Origin: Acetobacter lovaniensis
Lineage (GTDB): Bacteria > Pseudomonadota > Alphaproteobacteria > Acetobacterales > Acetobacteraceae
Direction of reading: 5' to 3'
DNA length: 64,000 bases
Assembly: GCF_014207635.1 (NCBI RefSeq)
Contig: NZ_JACHIE010000010.1
Coordinates: 22,850 to 86,849, forward strand
The translations under genes were made by a program, and so were the position numbers. The notes below the pieces were generated by a model. It was not told the DNA's origin and searched no databases. It saw only the letters and a program-made list of their open reading frames with translations. Below, piece after piece: positions 1-9,568 of this stretch (position 1 is its first letter; every line of letters begins with the position of its first letter).

Positions 1-1011
<1,011 letters not shown>

Positions 1012-1305
1012 ATGAGCGCATATGTTGTTTTTACGCGTGAGAGCACTGAGGATAGTGCGGAACTCGATACGTATATGAATACAGTTGCGCCGACGTTTGA
1101 AGGGCATCCGATCAAATTTCTCGCCCTCTATGGCAAGCTGGATAAGTTGGAAGGCACTGGCCCGGAAGGGATTGTCATTCTCGAGTTTCCCAGCATGGCA
1201 GACGCGCAGGCGTGGTATAACAGCCCATCTTATCAGGCTGTCGCTGCACACAGGCACAAAGGTGCTACGTACCGCGTGACCATTGTAGAGGGGCAATCGC
1301 CATAA
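1012..1305 (+). CDS. DUF1330 domain protein
   Basis: A 97-residue single-domain protein of the DUF1330 family, which has the dimeric alpha/beta ferredoxin-like barrel fold. Typical family features are the N-terminal MSAYVVFTRE strand, the central GxGPEGIVILEFPSMADAQAWYNSPSYQ segment and the C-terminal strand. The ATG at 1012 is preceded by a good purine-rich Shine-Dalgarno (CAGGGGA), which rules out the longer reading from 913. Biochemical function is unknown. It is divergent from the aminotransferase and stands alone. Confidence 0.85.
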   Translation: MSAYVVFTRESTEDSAELDTYMNTVAPTFEGHPIKFLALYGKLDKLEGTGPEGIVILEFPSMADAQAWYNSPSYQAVAAHRHKGATYRVTIVEGQSP

Positions 1306-1498
1306 GATAGTTCAGTGTTCGGGTTCAGGATGTGATGGTGTGGTGGTCTCATATGCGAGGATGGACGCATATGGGGCGGATAAGTCGTGGGAGTGACCAC
1401 CACGCATGTCGTGTGAGCCGCGATACAGCGATCGAAAGCTTCGCTCGCGGTGCTGAATGGTGATTACGGGATCAATCCGCACACAGCGGCGCAGGGTG

Positions 1499-2476
1499 TC
1501 AGATAAACTGGTGCCCGGCCATCCACTGTTCGGCCATTCTGGGCCACTGCATTGTTGCGGTTTCTGGTTTTCCGAGACCAAAACCGTGGCCACCGGTGGG
1601 AAACAGGTGACGCACGACCTCTACATGATTTTGGTCGCAGGCCGCTTGAAGAATTGCGGTATTGGCCGGGTCTGACACGGGATCGTCCGCCGCCTGTACG
1701 AGGAAGAACGGCGCCAGCCCCGGATGAATATGTGTCTGCACGGACCAGCGCGCGCTTTCGGCAGGGCTTGGATGATCGCCGATCAGGACGCTTCTCGTGG
1801 ACGTGTGCTGATACGGTGGTTCCAGTGTTACAATGGGATAGATCAGCAACGTCAGATCGGGACGGCCCGATATCTGATCCACCAGGTCGAGCGGCGCATA
1901 GGATAGCTGATTTGCGCAGGCTGTCTGCATACCCAGCAAATGAGCGCCAGCAGAAAAACCGACTATTCCCACACGGCGCGGGTCGATGCCAAAATGGCGT
2001 GCCTGACCGCGGATGATGCGAATGGCGCGCTCCGCGTCCTGAAAAGGCGCGGATCTGCCGACAGTCCAGCCCTCTTTTGGGAGGCGATAGGTCAGGATGA
2101 AGCTTGTCACCCCGATAGAAGCCAGCCACCGGGCGGTGGGCATGGCTTCCTTCCCGTTTTCGACCCGTTTATACCCGCCGCCCCCTGCGATCAGCATCGC
2201 GGCTCCGTTGGGTTTTACGGGACGAAGGACCGTCAGTGTCGGCACCGCAATGTTTGTGACGGCCCCGCTGCTGGAGACATGCTCGCCTGAAGCGGGGCCT
2301 CCACCACCCGGCGGCGGTCCGTGCCAGATTGGAAAGCCGGATGAAGGCGCGTTCGGCATCGCATCCTGCCGACGATTTTCTGCGTCAGGCGTGGAGATCT
2401 GTGCGTGGGCGCCGCTCGAAACGATGGTCGCCGCTGCCATCAATGAGCTGCTTATGAGCGTGCGTCTGCCAATCAC
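1499..2476 (-). CDS. secreted alpha/beta-hydrolase (acetyl-xylan-esterase-like)
   Basis: A 325-residue alpha/beta-hydrolase, probably an exported carboxylesterase or acetylesterase. Residues 1-26 form a signal peptide ending in AHA; the RRTLIS start resembles a twin-arginine signal. The core has the oxyanion-type GGGGY segment near residue 98, the nucleophile elbow GFSAG (Ser about 175), an acidic residue in QAADDPVSD (about 265) and the catalytic His in TGGHGFG (about 295), so the triad is intact. Start is GTG at 2476. Family relatives deacetylate short acyl esters and polysaccharides; the substrate here is not known. No operon partner is obvious. Confidence 0.8.
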   Translation of the reverse strand: MIGRRTLISSSLMAAATIVSSGAHAQISTPDAENRRQDAMPNAPSSGFPIWHGPPPGGGGPASGEHVSSSGAVTNIAVPTLTVLRPVKPNGAAMLIAGGGGYKRVENGKEAMPTARWLASIGVTSFILTYRLPKEGWTVGRSAPFQDAERAIRIIRGQARHFGIDPRRVGIVGFSAGAHLLGMQTACANQLSYAPLDLVDQISGRPDLTLLIYPIVTLEPPYQHTSTRSVLIGDHPSPAESARWSVQTHIHPGLAPFFLVQAADDPVSDPANTAILQAACDQNHVEVVRHLFPTGGHGFGLGKPETATMQWPRMAEQWMAGHQFI

Positions 2477-2702
2477 GTTCGCTTCTTTCTGATCCGGGTC
2501 ATCGGCTGAAGGCTACGCAGATCGGGCAGGTCGCCTCCTGCGTTCGGTACGGAAATAAAATATGGCATGATTTCTGGTACGCCACAAAAAACATGCCTGC
2601 GAGGGGGTACTCACCCTTAAAAAAAAGGCGGGATTGTTTTAGGAATATCCTGCTGCAGCGTCATGGGAGTGTCTCTTCCTTGCAGGCATACGGAGCGCGT
2701 AT

Positions 2703-2999
2703 ATGAAAATAAATACTGTAACACTGGGGGTTATCCTGTGTGTGACAATTTCGAGCGCGCAGGCTCAGGTCGTCATGATGGGTCCCCCGCCGCCCGCACC
2801 ACGTGAGATGATGATTGCACCGCCGGGAGCACCGGAGAGGTTTGTATGGGACCCCGGACACTGGAAGAGGCATCGCGGGCGCTATGTCTGGATTCCGGGC
2901 CATTGGATTGCCCGGCCGATGCCGAGACTCATCTGGGTTCCGGGTTCGTGGCGGGCAGGCCCGGGGGGATGGGTCTGGATTGCAGGACATTGGCGATAA
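2703..2999 (+). CDS. small secreted WxPGxW-repeat protein
   Basis: A 98-residue protein with a signal peptide (cleavage near AQA, residue 21), a proline-rich spacer and four repeats built on W-x-P-G-x-W (WDPGHW, WIPGHW, WVPGSW, WIAGHW). These match the YXWGXW repeat family, small envelope proteins common in alpha- and betaproteobacteria, often of unknown role. Location is probably periplasm or outer surface. It stands alone between the esterase and the HxlR/reductase pair. Confidence 0.8.
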   Translation: MKINTVTLGVILCVTISSAQAQVVMMGPPPPAPREMMIAPPGAPERFVWDPGHWKRHRGRYVWIPGHWIARPMPRLIWVPGSWRAGPGGWVWIAGHWR

Positions 3000-3211
3000 G
3001 GGTCCTGCACGCACTGGAAGACGGGATGACGTGTCAGGCAGCATGACGACACGTCCTTGCCCGAGACACCACCGCGTGTCGTCAGTGAACTGCTGATATT
3101 GGAGGCTGTGCTGACATATTCAGGTCAGCACTCCATATTGCGGCCGCCTGTCTGCCGTGTTGCTTTTGGGGGGAGCGTCGCTGTGATTGCAGCATGGGAC
3201 AGCGGTCGGTT

Positions 3212-3574
3212 TCAGTCAGCGGTAGTGTTTCGCTGGATAGAATGCGCATACCGATCTCCCCACGTCTTGAGCGCCTGAATGACAGGTTTCAGCGTTTTTC
3301 CCACATCGGTCAGGGCGTATTCCACATGCGGCGGAACCTCGGGAAAAACAGTCCGCGAAATCAGCCCGTCCGCCTGTAGTTCCCGAAGCTGGTTGGTGAG
3401 CATGCGCTGTGTGACATTGGGCAGGCGGCGGCGCAGTTCACCAAACCGCAGCACCTCGTCCTCGAACAGGTGATACAGGATCAGCGCCTTCCACTTCCCG
3501 CCAAAGAGTTCGAGCGTGGCTTCCACCGTGTAGCCGGGACTGCACCCCAGCGTGGTGTGACGGATGCGGGGCAT
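3212..3574 (-). CDS. HxlR-family transcriptional regulator
   Basis: A 120-residue winged-helix regulator. The family signature is complete: CSPGYTVEATLELFGGKWKALILYHL, then RFGELRRRLPNVTQRMLTNQLRELQADGLISR and the wing VPPHVEYALTDVGKTL. The single N-terminal Cys (about residue 11) is the redox- or electrophile-sensing position of relatives such as HypR/YodB. It is divergent from the flavin reductase 115 bp away, the usual arrangement for control of an electrophile-detoxifying reductase; that target is an inference. Confidence 0.88.
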   Translation of the reverse strand: MPRIRHTTLGCSPGYTVEATLELFGGKWKALILYHLFEDEVLRFGELRRRLPNVTQRMLTNQLRELQADGLISRTVFPEVPPHVEYALTDVGKTLKPVIQALKTWGDRYAHSIQRNTTAD

Positions 3575-3689
3575 GGTATCATTCCTGACACTAGTGGCGA
3601 TTTATGTGCGTTCTTGCGCAAACATGAGGCCGGGTCAATGTTTACATGAGGACCAGATGAATGGTCTGTGTTTGTGAACAAGGTTGATC

Positions 3690-4814
3690 ATGTCTTCATC
3701 TTCTTTATTCAGCCTCGTGCGACTGGGCGACCTGCGTCTTGAGAACAGGATATTCCTGCCGCCGCTGACCCGCTGCCGCAGCACACAGCCCGGTGATATC
3801 GCCAACGTACTGATGGCGGACTATTACGCCCAGCGTACGCAGGCGGGTTTCCTGATTACCGAAGGCACCCAGATCGAACCCCGTGGTCAGGGCTATGCCT
3901 GGACGCCGGGCATTTACTCACCCGGGCAGATCGCGGGCTGGAAATGCGTCACAGATGCCGTGCATGCAAAGCGGCGCCCCATTTTTGCGCAGTTGTGGCA
4001 TGTCGGTCGTGTTTCTCATCGGGTGTTACAACCCGGCCACGAAGCGCCGGTTGCCCCATCTGCCGTGGCGGCAACTGGTGTAAACGTGTTCATTCCCACA
4101 GGGCCGGGTACGGGCAAACTGGTGCCACCAGACATGCCACGCGCTCTGTCCGTCCCCGAAATCCATGACCTTGTGGAACTGTATGCCCATGCGGCGCGTA
4201 ATGCTCTGGCAGCCGGGTTCGATGGTGTGGAAATCCATGCGGCCAATGGCTACCTGATCAACCAGTTCATCTCCGAGCGTGCCAATTTCCGCACCGATGC
4301 TTATGGCGGGAGTCTCTCCAACCGTCTGCGCTTCCTGCGTGAGGTGGTGGAGGCCGTGTCCGCTGTGGTCACGCCCGACAGGATGGGCGTGCGGTTTTCT
4401 CCGCTGTTCGGCATACCCACAGAAGAGCGCGTCTATCTGGGCCTGCTGGAGGGTAATCCGCAGGAGACCTACACGCAGGCTGTACGGGTTCTGGCCGAAG
4501 CTGGTGTCGCCTATGTCTCGCTGGCTGAGGCCGACTGGGACAACGCGCCCGAAATGCCAGACGCCTTTCGTGCCGGTGTGCGTGACATCTTTGGTGGTCG
4601 CATCCTGTATGCGGGCCGTTACGACCTGCACAGGGCGCAGCAGGCGCTGGCGCATGGCTGGGCGGACATGATCGGCTTCGGGCGAAAGTTCATCGCCAAT
4701 CCGGACCTGCCTGCACGGCTGGAACATGGCTGGCCGCTTAATCCCCTCGATCCGGCGACCATGTATGGCGGCGGTGCGCATGGTTACACCGATTATCCTT
4801 TCCATACTGAGTAA
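3690..4814 (+). CDS. Old Yellow Enzyme family NADH:flavin oxidoreductase (NemA-like)
   Basis: A 374-residue FMN-dependent alkene/N-ethylmaleimide reductase. OYE motifs: N-terminal PPLTRCRS, TEGTQI, QLWHVGR, active-site pair in EIHAANGYL(INQF), the SERANFRTDAYGGS loop, the RFSP segment and the C-terminal GFGRKFIANPDLP phosphate-binding stretch. These enzymes reduce activated C=C bonds and nitro compounds with NAD(P)H in the cytoplasm. The ATG at 3690 is preferred over TTG at 3684 because AAGG lies 6 nt upstream. Divergent HxlR suggests induction by electrophiles. Confidence 0.9.
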   Translation: MSSSSLFSLVRLGDLRLENRIFLPPLTRCRSTQPGDIANVLMADYYAQRTQAGFLITEGTQIEPRGQGYAWTPGIYSPGQIAGWKCVTDAVHAKRRPIFAQLWHVGRVSHRVLQPGHEAPVAPSAVAATGVNVFIPTGPGTGKLVPPDMPRALSVPEIHDLVELYAHAARNALAAGFDGVEIHAANGYLINQFISERANFRTDAYGGSLSNRLRFLREVVEAVSAVVTPDRMGVRFSPLFGIPTEERVYLGLLEGNPQETYTQAVRVLAEAGVAYVSLAEADWDNAPEMPDAFRAGVRDIFGGRILYAGRYDLHRAQQALAHGWADMIGFGRKFIANPDLPARLEHGWPLNPLDPATMYGGGAHGYTDYPFHTE

Positions 4815-4829
4815 CCGGACGACGGAAGC

Positions 4830-5500
4830 ATGACTTTATTATCAGACCCTCAATCCGACCACGGAAACCGTGGAACGCACATTTGAACTTCATACGTCGC
4901 AGCAGATGCAGGCGATTGTCGAGCGTGCGGACCATGTGTGGAAGACCGACTGGAAAAAGCGCGGTATTGCCGAGCGCAAGATCATCATGTCCAAGGCTGC
5001 CGACCTGCTGCGCCGTGACCGCGAGACGCATGCCCGCCTGATCGCAACCGAAATGGGCAAGGCTCTGTCCGATGCGCTGGAAGAGATTGATATCACCGCT
5101 GATATTCTCTCTTTCTATGCGGAGGGCGCGGAGAAAATCCTTGCCCCTACGCATTTGGAGGTCAGGAAAGGTCACGCGAAGATCATCAACCAGCCGCTTG
5201 GCATCATCTACTGCATCGAGCCATGGAACTTCCCCTATTATCAGCTTGCCCGTGTGGCCGGACCGAACCTGATGGCAGGCAATGTGGTCATCACCAAGCA
5301 TGCGCCCAGTGTGCCGCAATGTGCGCTGGCTTTTGAAAAGCTGTTTCACGATGCGGGCGCGCCGGTTGGCGTCTATACCAACATCTTCCTCGACAATGAC
5401 CAGTTTGCTGAACTGATCAAGGATTTTCGTATCCGTGGCGTCGCCCTGACCGGCAGCGAACGCGCGGGCCAGACGGTGGCGGCCGAAGCGGGTGCCGGTG
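4830..5500 (+). pseudogene. succinate-semialdehyde-type aldehyde dehydrogenase, truncated
   Basis: About 215 codons of an NAD(P)-dependent aldehyde dehydrogenase of the SSADH class: GTT/TSxQMQAIVERA, EMGKALSDALEEI, the cofactor loop PLGIIYCIEPWNFPYYQ and ALTGSERAGQTVAAEAG are clear. The family is about 455 residues, so the catalytic Glu and Cys and the whole C-terminal half are missing; coding stops where the IS3 fragment begins near 5500. The natural ATG (4830) is out of frame with the body because of a 1-nt change around 4840, so the remaining frame opens only at a GTG (4870). It is doubly broken and non-functional. Confidence 0.85.
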
Positions 5501-5895
5501 TTCCTCAATGAAGCGCGTCATGGCCTGAACCGGCGGTCGAGTTCTCCTTCCGCAAAATATGCCGATGCCTTACGCAGAATTTCATTGGCCTGCCGCAGTT
5601 CGCGGTTTTCTTGCTCCAGTTGTCTGATCTTCACCCGATCAGGGAGGTCACTTACTGCAGGCGCATTGGCCCGTTCATGTAAACGGGTCCATTTTGACAG
5701 CGTATCAGGGTGAATATCCAGCTTTGGCGCTATCATCATCACTGCAGACCAGCGTGACGGATGGTTTTTCTCTTCTTCCAGAACCATGCGAGTTGCACGG
5801 TCACGAAATTCCGGCGGAAAACGCTTCGATTTATTGCTCATGAATTCTTCTTACCTCACGGGTCTTGCTGTCTCCACAAAACCCGGGGCAATTCA
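5501..5895 (-). mobile_element. IS3-family element, truncated copy A
   Basis: The left end of an IS3-family element read on the minus strand. The terminal sequence starts TGAATTGCCCCGGGTTTTG at 5895, followed by orfA and the first codons of orfB (MTRFIEEH..., starting at 5520 and overlapping the orfA stop). The rest of orfB and the right end are gone: the element fuses directly to the aldehyde dehydrogenase fragment near 5500, which suggests an IS-adjacent deletion. A second truncated copy lies at 7337-7665. Confidence 0.8.
5518..5841 (-). CDS. IS3-family transposase OrfA
   Basis: A 107-residue OrfA: N-terminal helix-turn-helix (KRFPPEFRDRATRMVLEEE ... KLDIHPDTLSKW) and a leucine-zipper segment (RQLEQENRELRQANEILRKAS) that mediates multimerisation. 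The reading frame is intact to its natural stop, but the catalytic OrfB it needs is missing, so no transposition is expected. Compared with copy B it has one extra Met (MMIAPK) from a 3-bp repeat. Confidence 0.88.
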   Translation of the reverse strand: MSNKSKRFPPEFRDRATRMVLEEEKNHPSRWSAVMMIAPKLDIHPDTLSKWTRLHERANAPAVSDLPDRVKIRQLEQENRELRQANEILRKASAYFAEGELDRRFRP

Positions 5896-6162
5896 TGATT
5901 CCGTTCTCATTCATAAAGATATTATTCCATTGCTCCGGATAGGTTTTAAGTGCAAACGCGATTACCCTTCGCACTTTTTCACGATCATACTCAGCTACCA
6001 CGTCAGCATATATCCTACCCTTGTTCAAAGCTTCCTTTCTCCGTGGGCATCTGTTTCGAAACCAAACCAGAGTTACTGTTGCCGATCCAATACAACTGAC
6101 CGTAGCATATCGTTCGACTAAACTGCCGCCTTGCTCTCAGCCTAACTTGGCAAACGCCGACT
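5564..6162. repeat. segmental repeat A (pairs with 7337-7930)
   Basis: About 600 bp in direct orientation relative to 7337-7930. It comprises the IS3 end plus the flank. The IS part differs by only a few positions (one 3-bp indel, one substitution noted), whereas the flank beyond 5930 shows many substitutions and small indels. Confidence 0.85.
5896..6028 (-). pseudogene. small unknown gene interrupted by the IS, copy A
   Basis: Reads NKGRIYADVVAEYDREKV then RRVIAFALKTYPEQWNNIF and continues into the IS end. The same small gene occurs at 7666-7796, where it starts with a proper ATG behind AAGGAAG; here the start is TTG. The IS is inserted at the identical position in both copies. I do not recognise the family; the high density of charged residues looks like a real small cytoplasmic protein. 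Confidence 0.45.
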
Positions 6163-6465
6163 TTCACTCTTTACCAACGTCCATTGATCACTATAGGTCC
6201 GTTTTCAGCTATTTATGTAACTACCGACTTCATTTTCATATGATTGCAAGGGGGCGCCATCATGGACAGAAATTCCCAATTCCTGTGCCAGAGTTTTATT
6301 CCCCGGAAAATATATTCTATTTTTCGGGGAATTAATATCAAATAAACACGCTTCAGTTAGATCTTGAATTGCCTAATTGTCTGACGCAATATCTTTCGAT
6401 ATCATATGGTGGTCTTGCAAAGCAACGACCATAACCCTGCCTCCAATACGATAATTATAATTTCA
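6163..6465. other. AT-rich non-coding stretch with a hairpin
   Basis: No gene recognised. It contains a near-perfect hairpin at 6298-6332 with 14-nt arms beginning ATTCCCCG and ending CGGGGAAT, one mismatch and a 7-nt loop. It lies downstream of the minus-strand Imm11 gene but has no clean following T-run, so terminator function is uncertain. Confidence 0.4.
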
Positions 6466-7143
6466 TTAAGGTTTCGACGCGCATCGAAAACTTAACCCCT
6501 TTAAGCCAGCACGTTTAAACGCTTCTCTGAATACATCATCTACAATAACGAAATCGGGATTAGTCTCAAGACGAAAGGCGTGGTGGCCGTTTACGATCGC
6601 TTCGTCGAAGAAAAGTTTGCTTAGACCGCCAACATAATGGATGCGTTTCCCTGACGTGCTCCGGCCGACACTGACTTCAGAGCGAGATTCGTCGACCGCG
6701 TCCAAAACGGGCAGGACGTCGCAGAGCCAAAGTGTAAGCGGTTCCTGATCTGGATCGACCTCCACCTCAGTTGCAAGGAAGCTAAAATCGGTCTCACTGA
6801 TCGAAAGCAGAACCTGCCTGGCTCGGTCTGATATGATCCAGAAATAGCCATTTTTTTGAAAATCAGCAAGTTTGCGTCCCAGACGCCTGCTGACATAAAA
6901 CCGGGGCAGAACAGGATACTCGCAAAAACTTCGATTTAAAGAGTCAGGTGCGTTAATAAGCGGCCGCAGACCAGCGGACATGAGAGCGTCACTATTCATT
7001 AGCTTCCAACCTGCTGGATTCGCACGTGCCGGGCGAAGCAATATATAGAACTTTCTAGATTTTGTTTTTACTGAAACGATCTTGCGGCCTTTCGGCTTTT
7101 CTAAATATTCATTTTCTACCATCGCTAATGTTCTCTGACTCAT
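6466..7143 (-). CDS. Imm11 (DUF1629) family immunity-type protein
   Basis: A 225-residue protein matching the Imm11/DUF1629 architecture: N-terminal strand (KFYILLRP...GWKLMNSDALMSAG), a middle NGYFWIISDRARQVL helix and FLATEVEVD, and the diagnostic C-terminus (HAFRLETNPDFVIVDDVFREAFKRAGLKGLSF). Imm11 proteins are immunity components of polymorphic toxin systems. Start chosen at 7143 behind GGGG; an upstream ATG at 7185 is less likely. It is lower in GC than its surroundings, and the gene directly upstream survives only as a fragment cut off by an IS copy, so this looks like an orphan immunity gene. Confidence 0.7.
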   Translation of the reverse strand: MSQRTLAMVENEYLEKPKGRKIVSVKTKSRKFYILLRPARANPAGWKLMNSDALMSAGLRPLINAPDSLNRSFCEYPVLPRFYVSRRLGRKLADFQKNGYFWIISDRARQVLLSISETDFSFLATEVEVDPDQEPLTLWLCDVLPVLDAVDESRSEVSVGRSTSGKRIHYVGGLSKLFFDEAIVNGHHAFRLETNPDFVIVDDVFREAFKRAGLKGLSFRCASKP

Positions 7144-7181
7144 TTTTTGTTTCCCCACGCTGCGCTCGGTCTGCGACCCCT

Positions 7182-7336
7182 TCACTTCGTTGTCGCTAAT
7201 TGACTTGCGCCAAGTGTTGCCGCGATAACGGGCAAATTGTCAAAACGGGTTGAATTCTGGAGATGCACCTCGATGCGGTCGCTCTCCGAGACGCCGAAGG
7301 TGCTGCCTTCTTTCAGCACCGGGCCGTTCTGCAGCA
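7182..7336 (-). pseudogene. 3' remnant of the gene upstream of imm11
   Basis: The last 50 or so codons of a gene read continuously to a TGA at 7182: LLQNGPVLKEGSTFGVSESD then RIEVHLQNSTRFDNLPVIAA. It is truncated by the IS3 fragment at 7337. Its stop lies about 40 bp before the imm11 start, so the two were probably co-transcribed; by analogy with polymorphic toxin loci it may be the end of a toxin or accessory protein, but I do not recognise the domain. Confidence 0.5.
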
Positions 7337-7665
7337 GATGCCTTACGCAGAATTTCATTGGCCTGCCGCAGTTCGCGGTTTTCTTGCTCCAGTTGTCTGA
7401 TCTTCACCCGATCAGGGAGGTCACTTACTGCAGGCGCATTGGCCCGTTCATGTAAACGGGCCCATTTTGACAGCGTATCAGGGTGAATATCCAGCTTTGG
7501 CGCTATCATCACTGCAGACCAGCGTGACGGATGGTTTTTCTCTTCTTCCAGAACCATGCGAGTTGCACGGTCACGAAATTCCGGCGGAAAACGCTTCGAT
7601 TTATTGCTCATGAATTCTTCTTACCTCACGGGTCTTGCTGTCTCCACAAAACCCGGGGCAATTCA
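7337..7665 (-). mobile_element. IS3-family element, truncated copy B
   Basis: A second left end of the same IS3-family element, with terminal TGAATTGCCCCGGGTTTTG at 7665. OrfA starts at 7611 and is cut after LRKAS, fusing out of its natural frame into the remnant at 7182-7336. No orfB remains. The element cannot move by itself. Confidence 0.82.
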
Positions 7666-7796
7666 TGATTCCGTTCTCATTCATAAAGATATTATTCCAT
7701 TGCTCCGGATAGGTTAAGTGCAAACGCGATTGCCCTTCGCACTTTTTCACGATCATACTCAGCTACCACGTCAGCATATATCCGACTCCTGTTCAT
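7666..7796 (-). pseudogene. small unknown gene interrupted by the IS, copy B
   Basis: Starts with ATG behind AAGGAAG and reads NRSRIYADVVAEYDREKVRR then AIAFAL; a 2-bp deletion relative to copy A shifts the frame, and the IS end follows at 7665. This is the better-preserved 5' end of the unknown gene also found at 5896-6028. Confidence 0.45.
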
Positions 7797-7986
7797 AGCT
7801 TCCTTTCTCCGTGAGCATCTGTTTCGAAACCAAACCAGAGTTGCTATTGCCGACCCAACACAACTGACTGTGGCGGATCGTCCCACTAAACTGCCGACTT
7901 GCTCTCAGCCTAACTCGACAAACGCCGACTGTATCCAACCGCATCAGTAAGACATATTTACAACTCCGCATCGGACAAGATTTTTA

Positions 7987-8154
7987 CTAGGGCATGGGCC
8001 ATGCTTCCAGTTCCCCGGTGGTGGGGTCTCTGGGGCGTAGGCAGACGTGATACGCCAGAGCAGCCGGTTTGATGGAGGCCCCATGGCGGTCCAGACAAGC
8101 GGAACTGGCCGCCAGCCGGGGATGGATGTCGCCCTGATATTCCATTGTATCCAT
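7987..8154 (-). CDS. small hypothetical protein (55 aa)
   Basis: An ATG-initiated 55-codon frame (MDTMEYQGDIHPRLAASSAC ... ALAYHVCLRPRDPTTGELEAWPMP) with natural-looking composition and strong codon bias, unlike the overlapping frame. I do not recognise it. It could be a complete small gene or the remnant of a larger one in this decayed patch. Confidence 0.35.
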   Translation of the reverse strand: MDTMEYQGDIHPRLAASSACLDRHGASIKPAALAYHVCLRPRDPTTGELEAWPMP

Positions 8155-8217
8155 GTTCAGTTTGCATTGGGATAAATGGGTTGATAATGAAGGCCTTTAT
8201 CGTTGACTAGGTAAGAC

Positions 8218-9222
8218 ATGAACATGACTTGCGATGATGGCTCCCTTTCTCCAATGAGGCAAAACGCGCCCCGTTTGGCGATCGTCATGCCTTGTTATAA
8301 TGAACAGGAAATTCTGGGGTCAACGATTTCGCATGTAAAAGATTTTTACGCGAGCTGCATTGATGATGGAGTAATTAGTAAAGATAGCTATATTTTACTT
8401 GTAGATGATGGAAGTAAAGATAAAACGTGGAATATTATTTGCAGTCAGTCAAAATCTAGTGGATTGAACATTGTAGGATTAAAGCTTTCTCGCAATAAAG
8501 GGCATCAGACGGCACTTCTTGCAGGTCTGGACGCAGCAACGGATTGCGATGTTATTGTGAGCATGGATGCAGATTTGCAAGACGACATTCAGGCCATAAG
8601 AGGGATGATTGCGTGCTGGAAAAATGGATTTGATGTCGTTTACGGAGTCCGTAACGATAGAACCAGCGATACCTTCTTTAAACGAGAAACAGCACAGTTT
8701 TTTTATCGGTTAATGCGGTTTATGGGCGTTAACTTAATCTCAAATCATGCAGATTTCCGGATGATGGACAAGAGGGCTCTGGAAGCTCTTTTGGAGTATC
8801 CTGAGCGCAACTTATTCCTGCGTGGTCTTGTTCCACTTATTGGCTTTCAATCCACAACAGTGGAATATGCACGCCTGGAACGCATGGCAGGAGAAACAAA
8901 ATATCCAATATCAAGAATGCTTGCGTTAGCTGTTGAAGGCATTACGTCTTTCAGTGTAACGCCGCTGAGGTTTATTTCGCTCACTGGTTTTCTAATTTCT
9001 ATATTCTCATTTTTAATGATTTCTTACGCTCTGTTTGGAAAAATCAGCGGTCATACCGTTCCTGGCTGGGCATCTGTTACAATAGCTATATTTTTTATGG
9101 GCGGCGTTCAAATGCTCTCTCTGGGAGTGGTTGGAGAATACATAGGGAAAATTTATCTGGAAACCAAGCGACGTCCCAGATATCACATTGAAAAAATCAC
9201 AAATTTAGATATTCCGTCATAA
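8218..9222 (+). CDS. GtrB/DPM1-like family 2 glycosyltransferase
   Basis: A 334-residue GT2 glycosyltransferase that loads a sugar onto a polyprenyl phosphate at the inner membrane. The GT-A core has VMPCYNEQE, LLVDDGSKD, KLSRNKGHQTALLAGLD and the metal-binding MDADLQDD; residues about 225-245 match the GtrB region (RLERMAGETKYPI) and two transmembrane helices follow (about 250-275 and 285-310), ending with GEYIGKIYLETKRRPRY. Such proteins usually work with a GtrA flippase and a serotype-specific transferase to modify O-antigen, but neither is next to it. AT-rich codon use points to recent acquisition. Confidence 0.85.
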   Translation: MNMTCDDGSLSPMRQNAPRLAIVMPCYNEQEILGSTISHVKDFYASCIDDGVISKDSYILLVDDGSKDKTWNIICSQSKSSGLNIVGLKLSRNKGHQTALLAGLDAATDCDVIVSMDADLQDDIQAIRGMIACWKNGFDVVYGVRNDRTSDTFFKRETAQFFYRLMRFMGVNLISNHADFRMMDKRALEALLEYPERNLFLRGLVPLIGFQSTTVEYARLERMAGETKYPISRMLALAVEGITSFSVTPLRFISLTGFLISIFSFLMISYALFGKISGHTVPGWASVTIAIFFMGGVQMLSLGVVGEYIGKIYLETKRRPRYHIEKITNLDIPS

Positions 9223-9568
9223 TATATGAGTGTATGGATAATTCCATTGGTAATTTATATTTAGAGAATTACCTATATATTGCGCAGAGTGTCATATTTT
9301 AGGTTATCAGGTCTATCCAAATGCTTCCCATGCAGGAAAAACTGGAGATCTTCAGGTAACCATGAGTTTATGGATGAATGTCCAAACAGCAACTCGGGGT
9401 GAAGAGAGCGCGATTTTGTAGAGGGGTTTGGCCATGCCGTTCTTCGCTGCTGCCCGGGCCAGACCTGTTGCCCATATGCTGAAGGCCACGGGCTGAGTGT
9501 ACAGAGGTGCCGTTTAGAGTGGCCCTTCTGCAGGGGGCGCTTCATCAGATATGCGGAAAGAGGATGGG
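9223..9568. other. intergenic stretch without recognisable gene
   Basis: The first 100 bp are AT-rich like the preceding glycosyltransferase; the rest has typical host GC. I see no convincing reading frame, and probably only the promoter of the DUF1176 gene lies at the right end. Confidence 0.4.

Larger units (their letters stand above)
7337..7930. repeat. segmental repeat B (pairs with 5564-6162)
   Basis: Direct repeat of segment A in the same orientation. The shared junction between IS end and flank shows that both copies derive from one insertion event. Divergence rises with distance from the IS. Confidence 0.85.
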
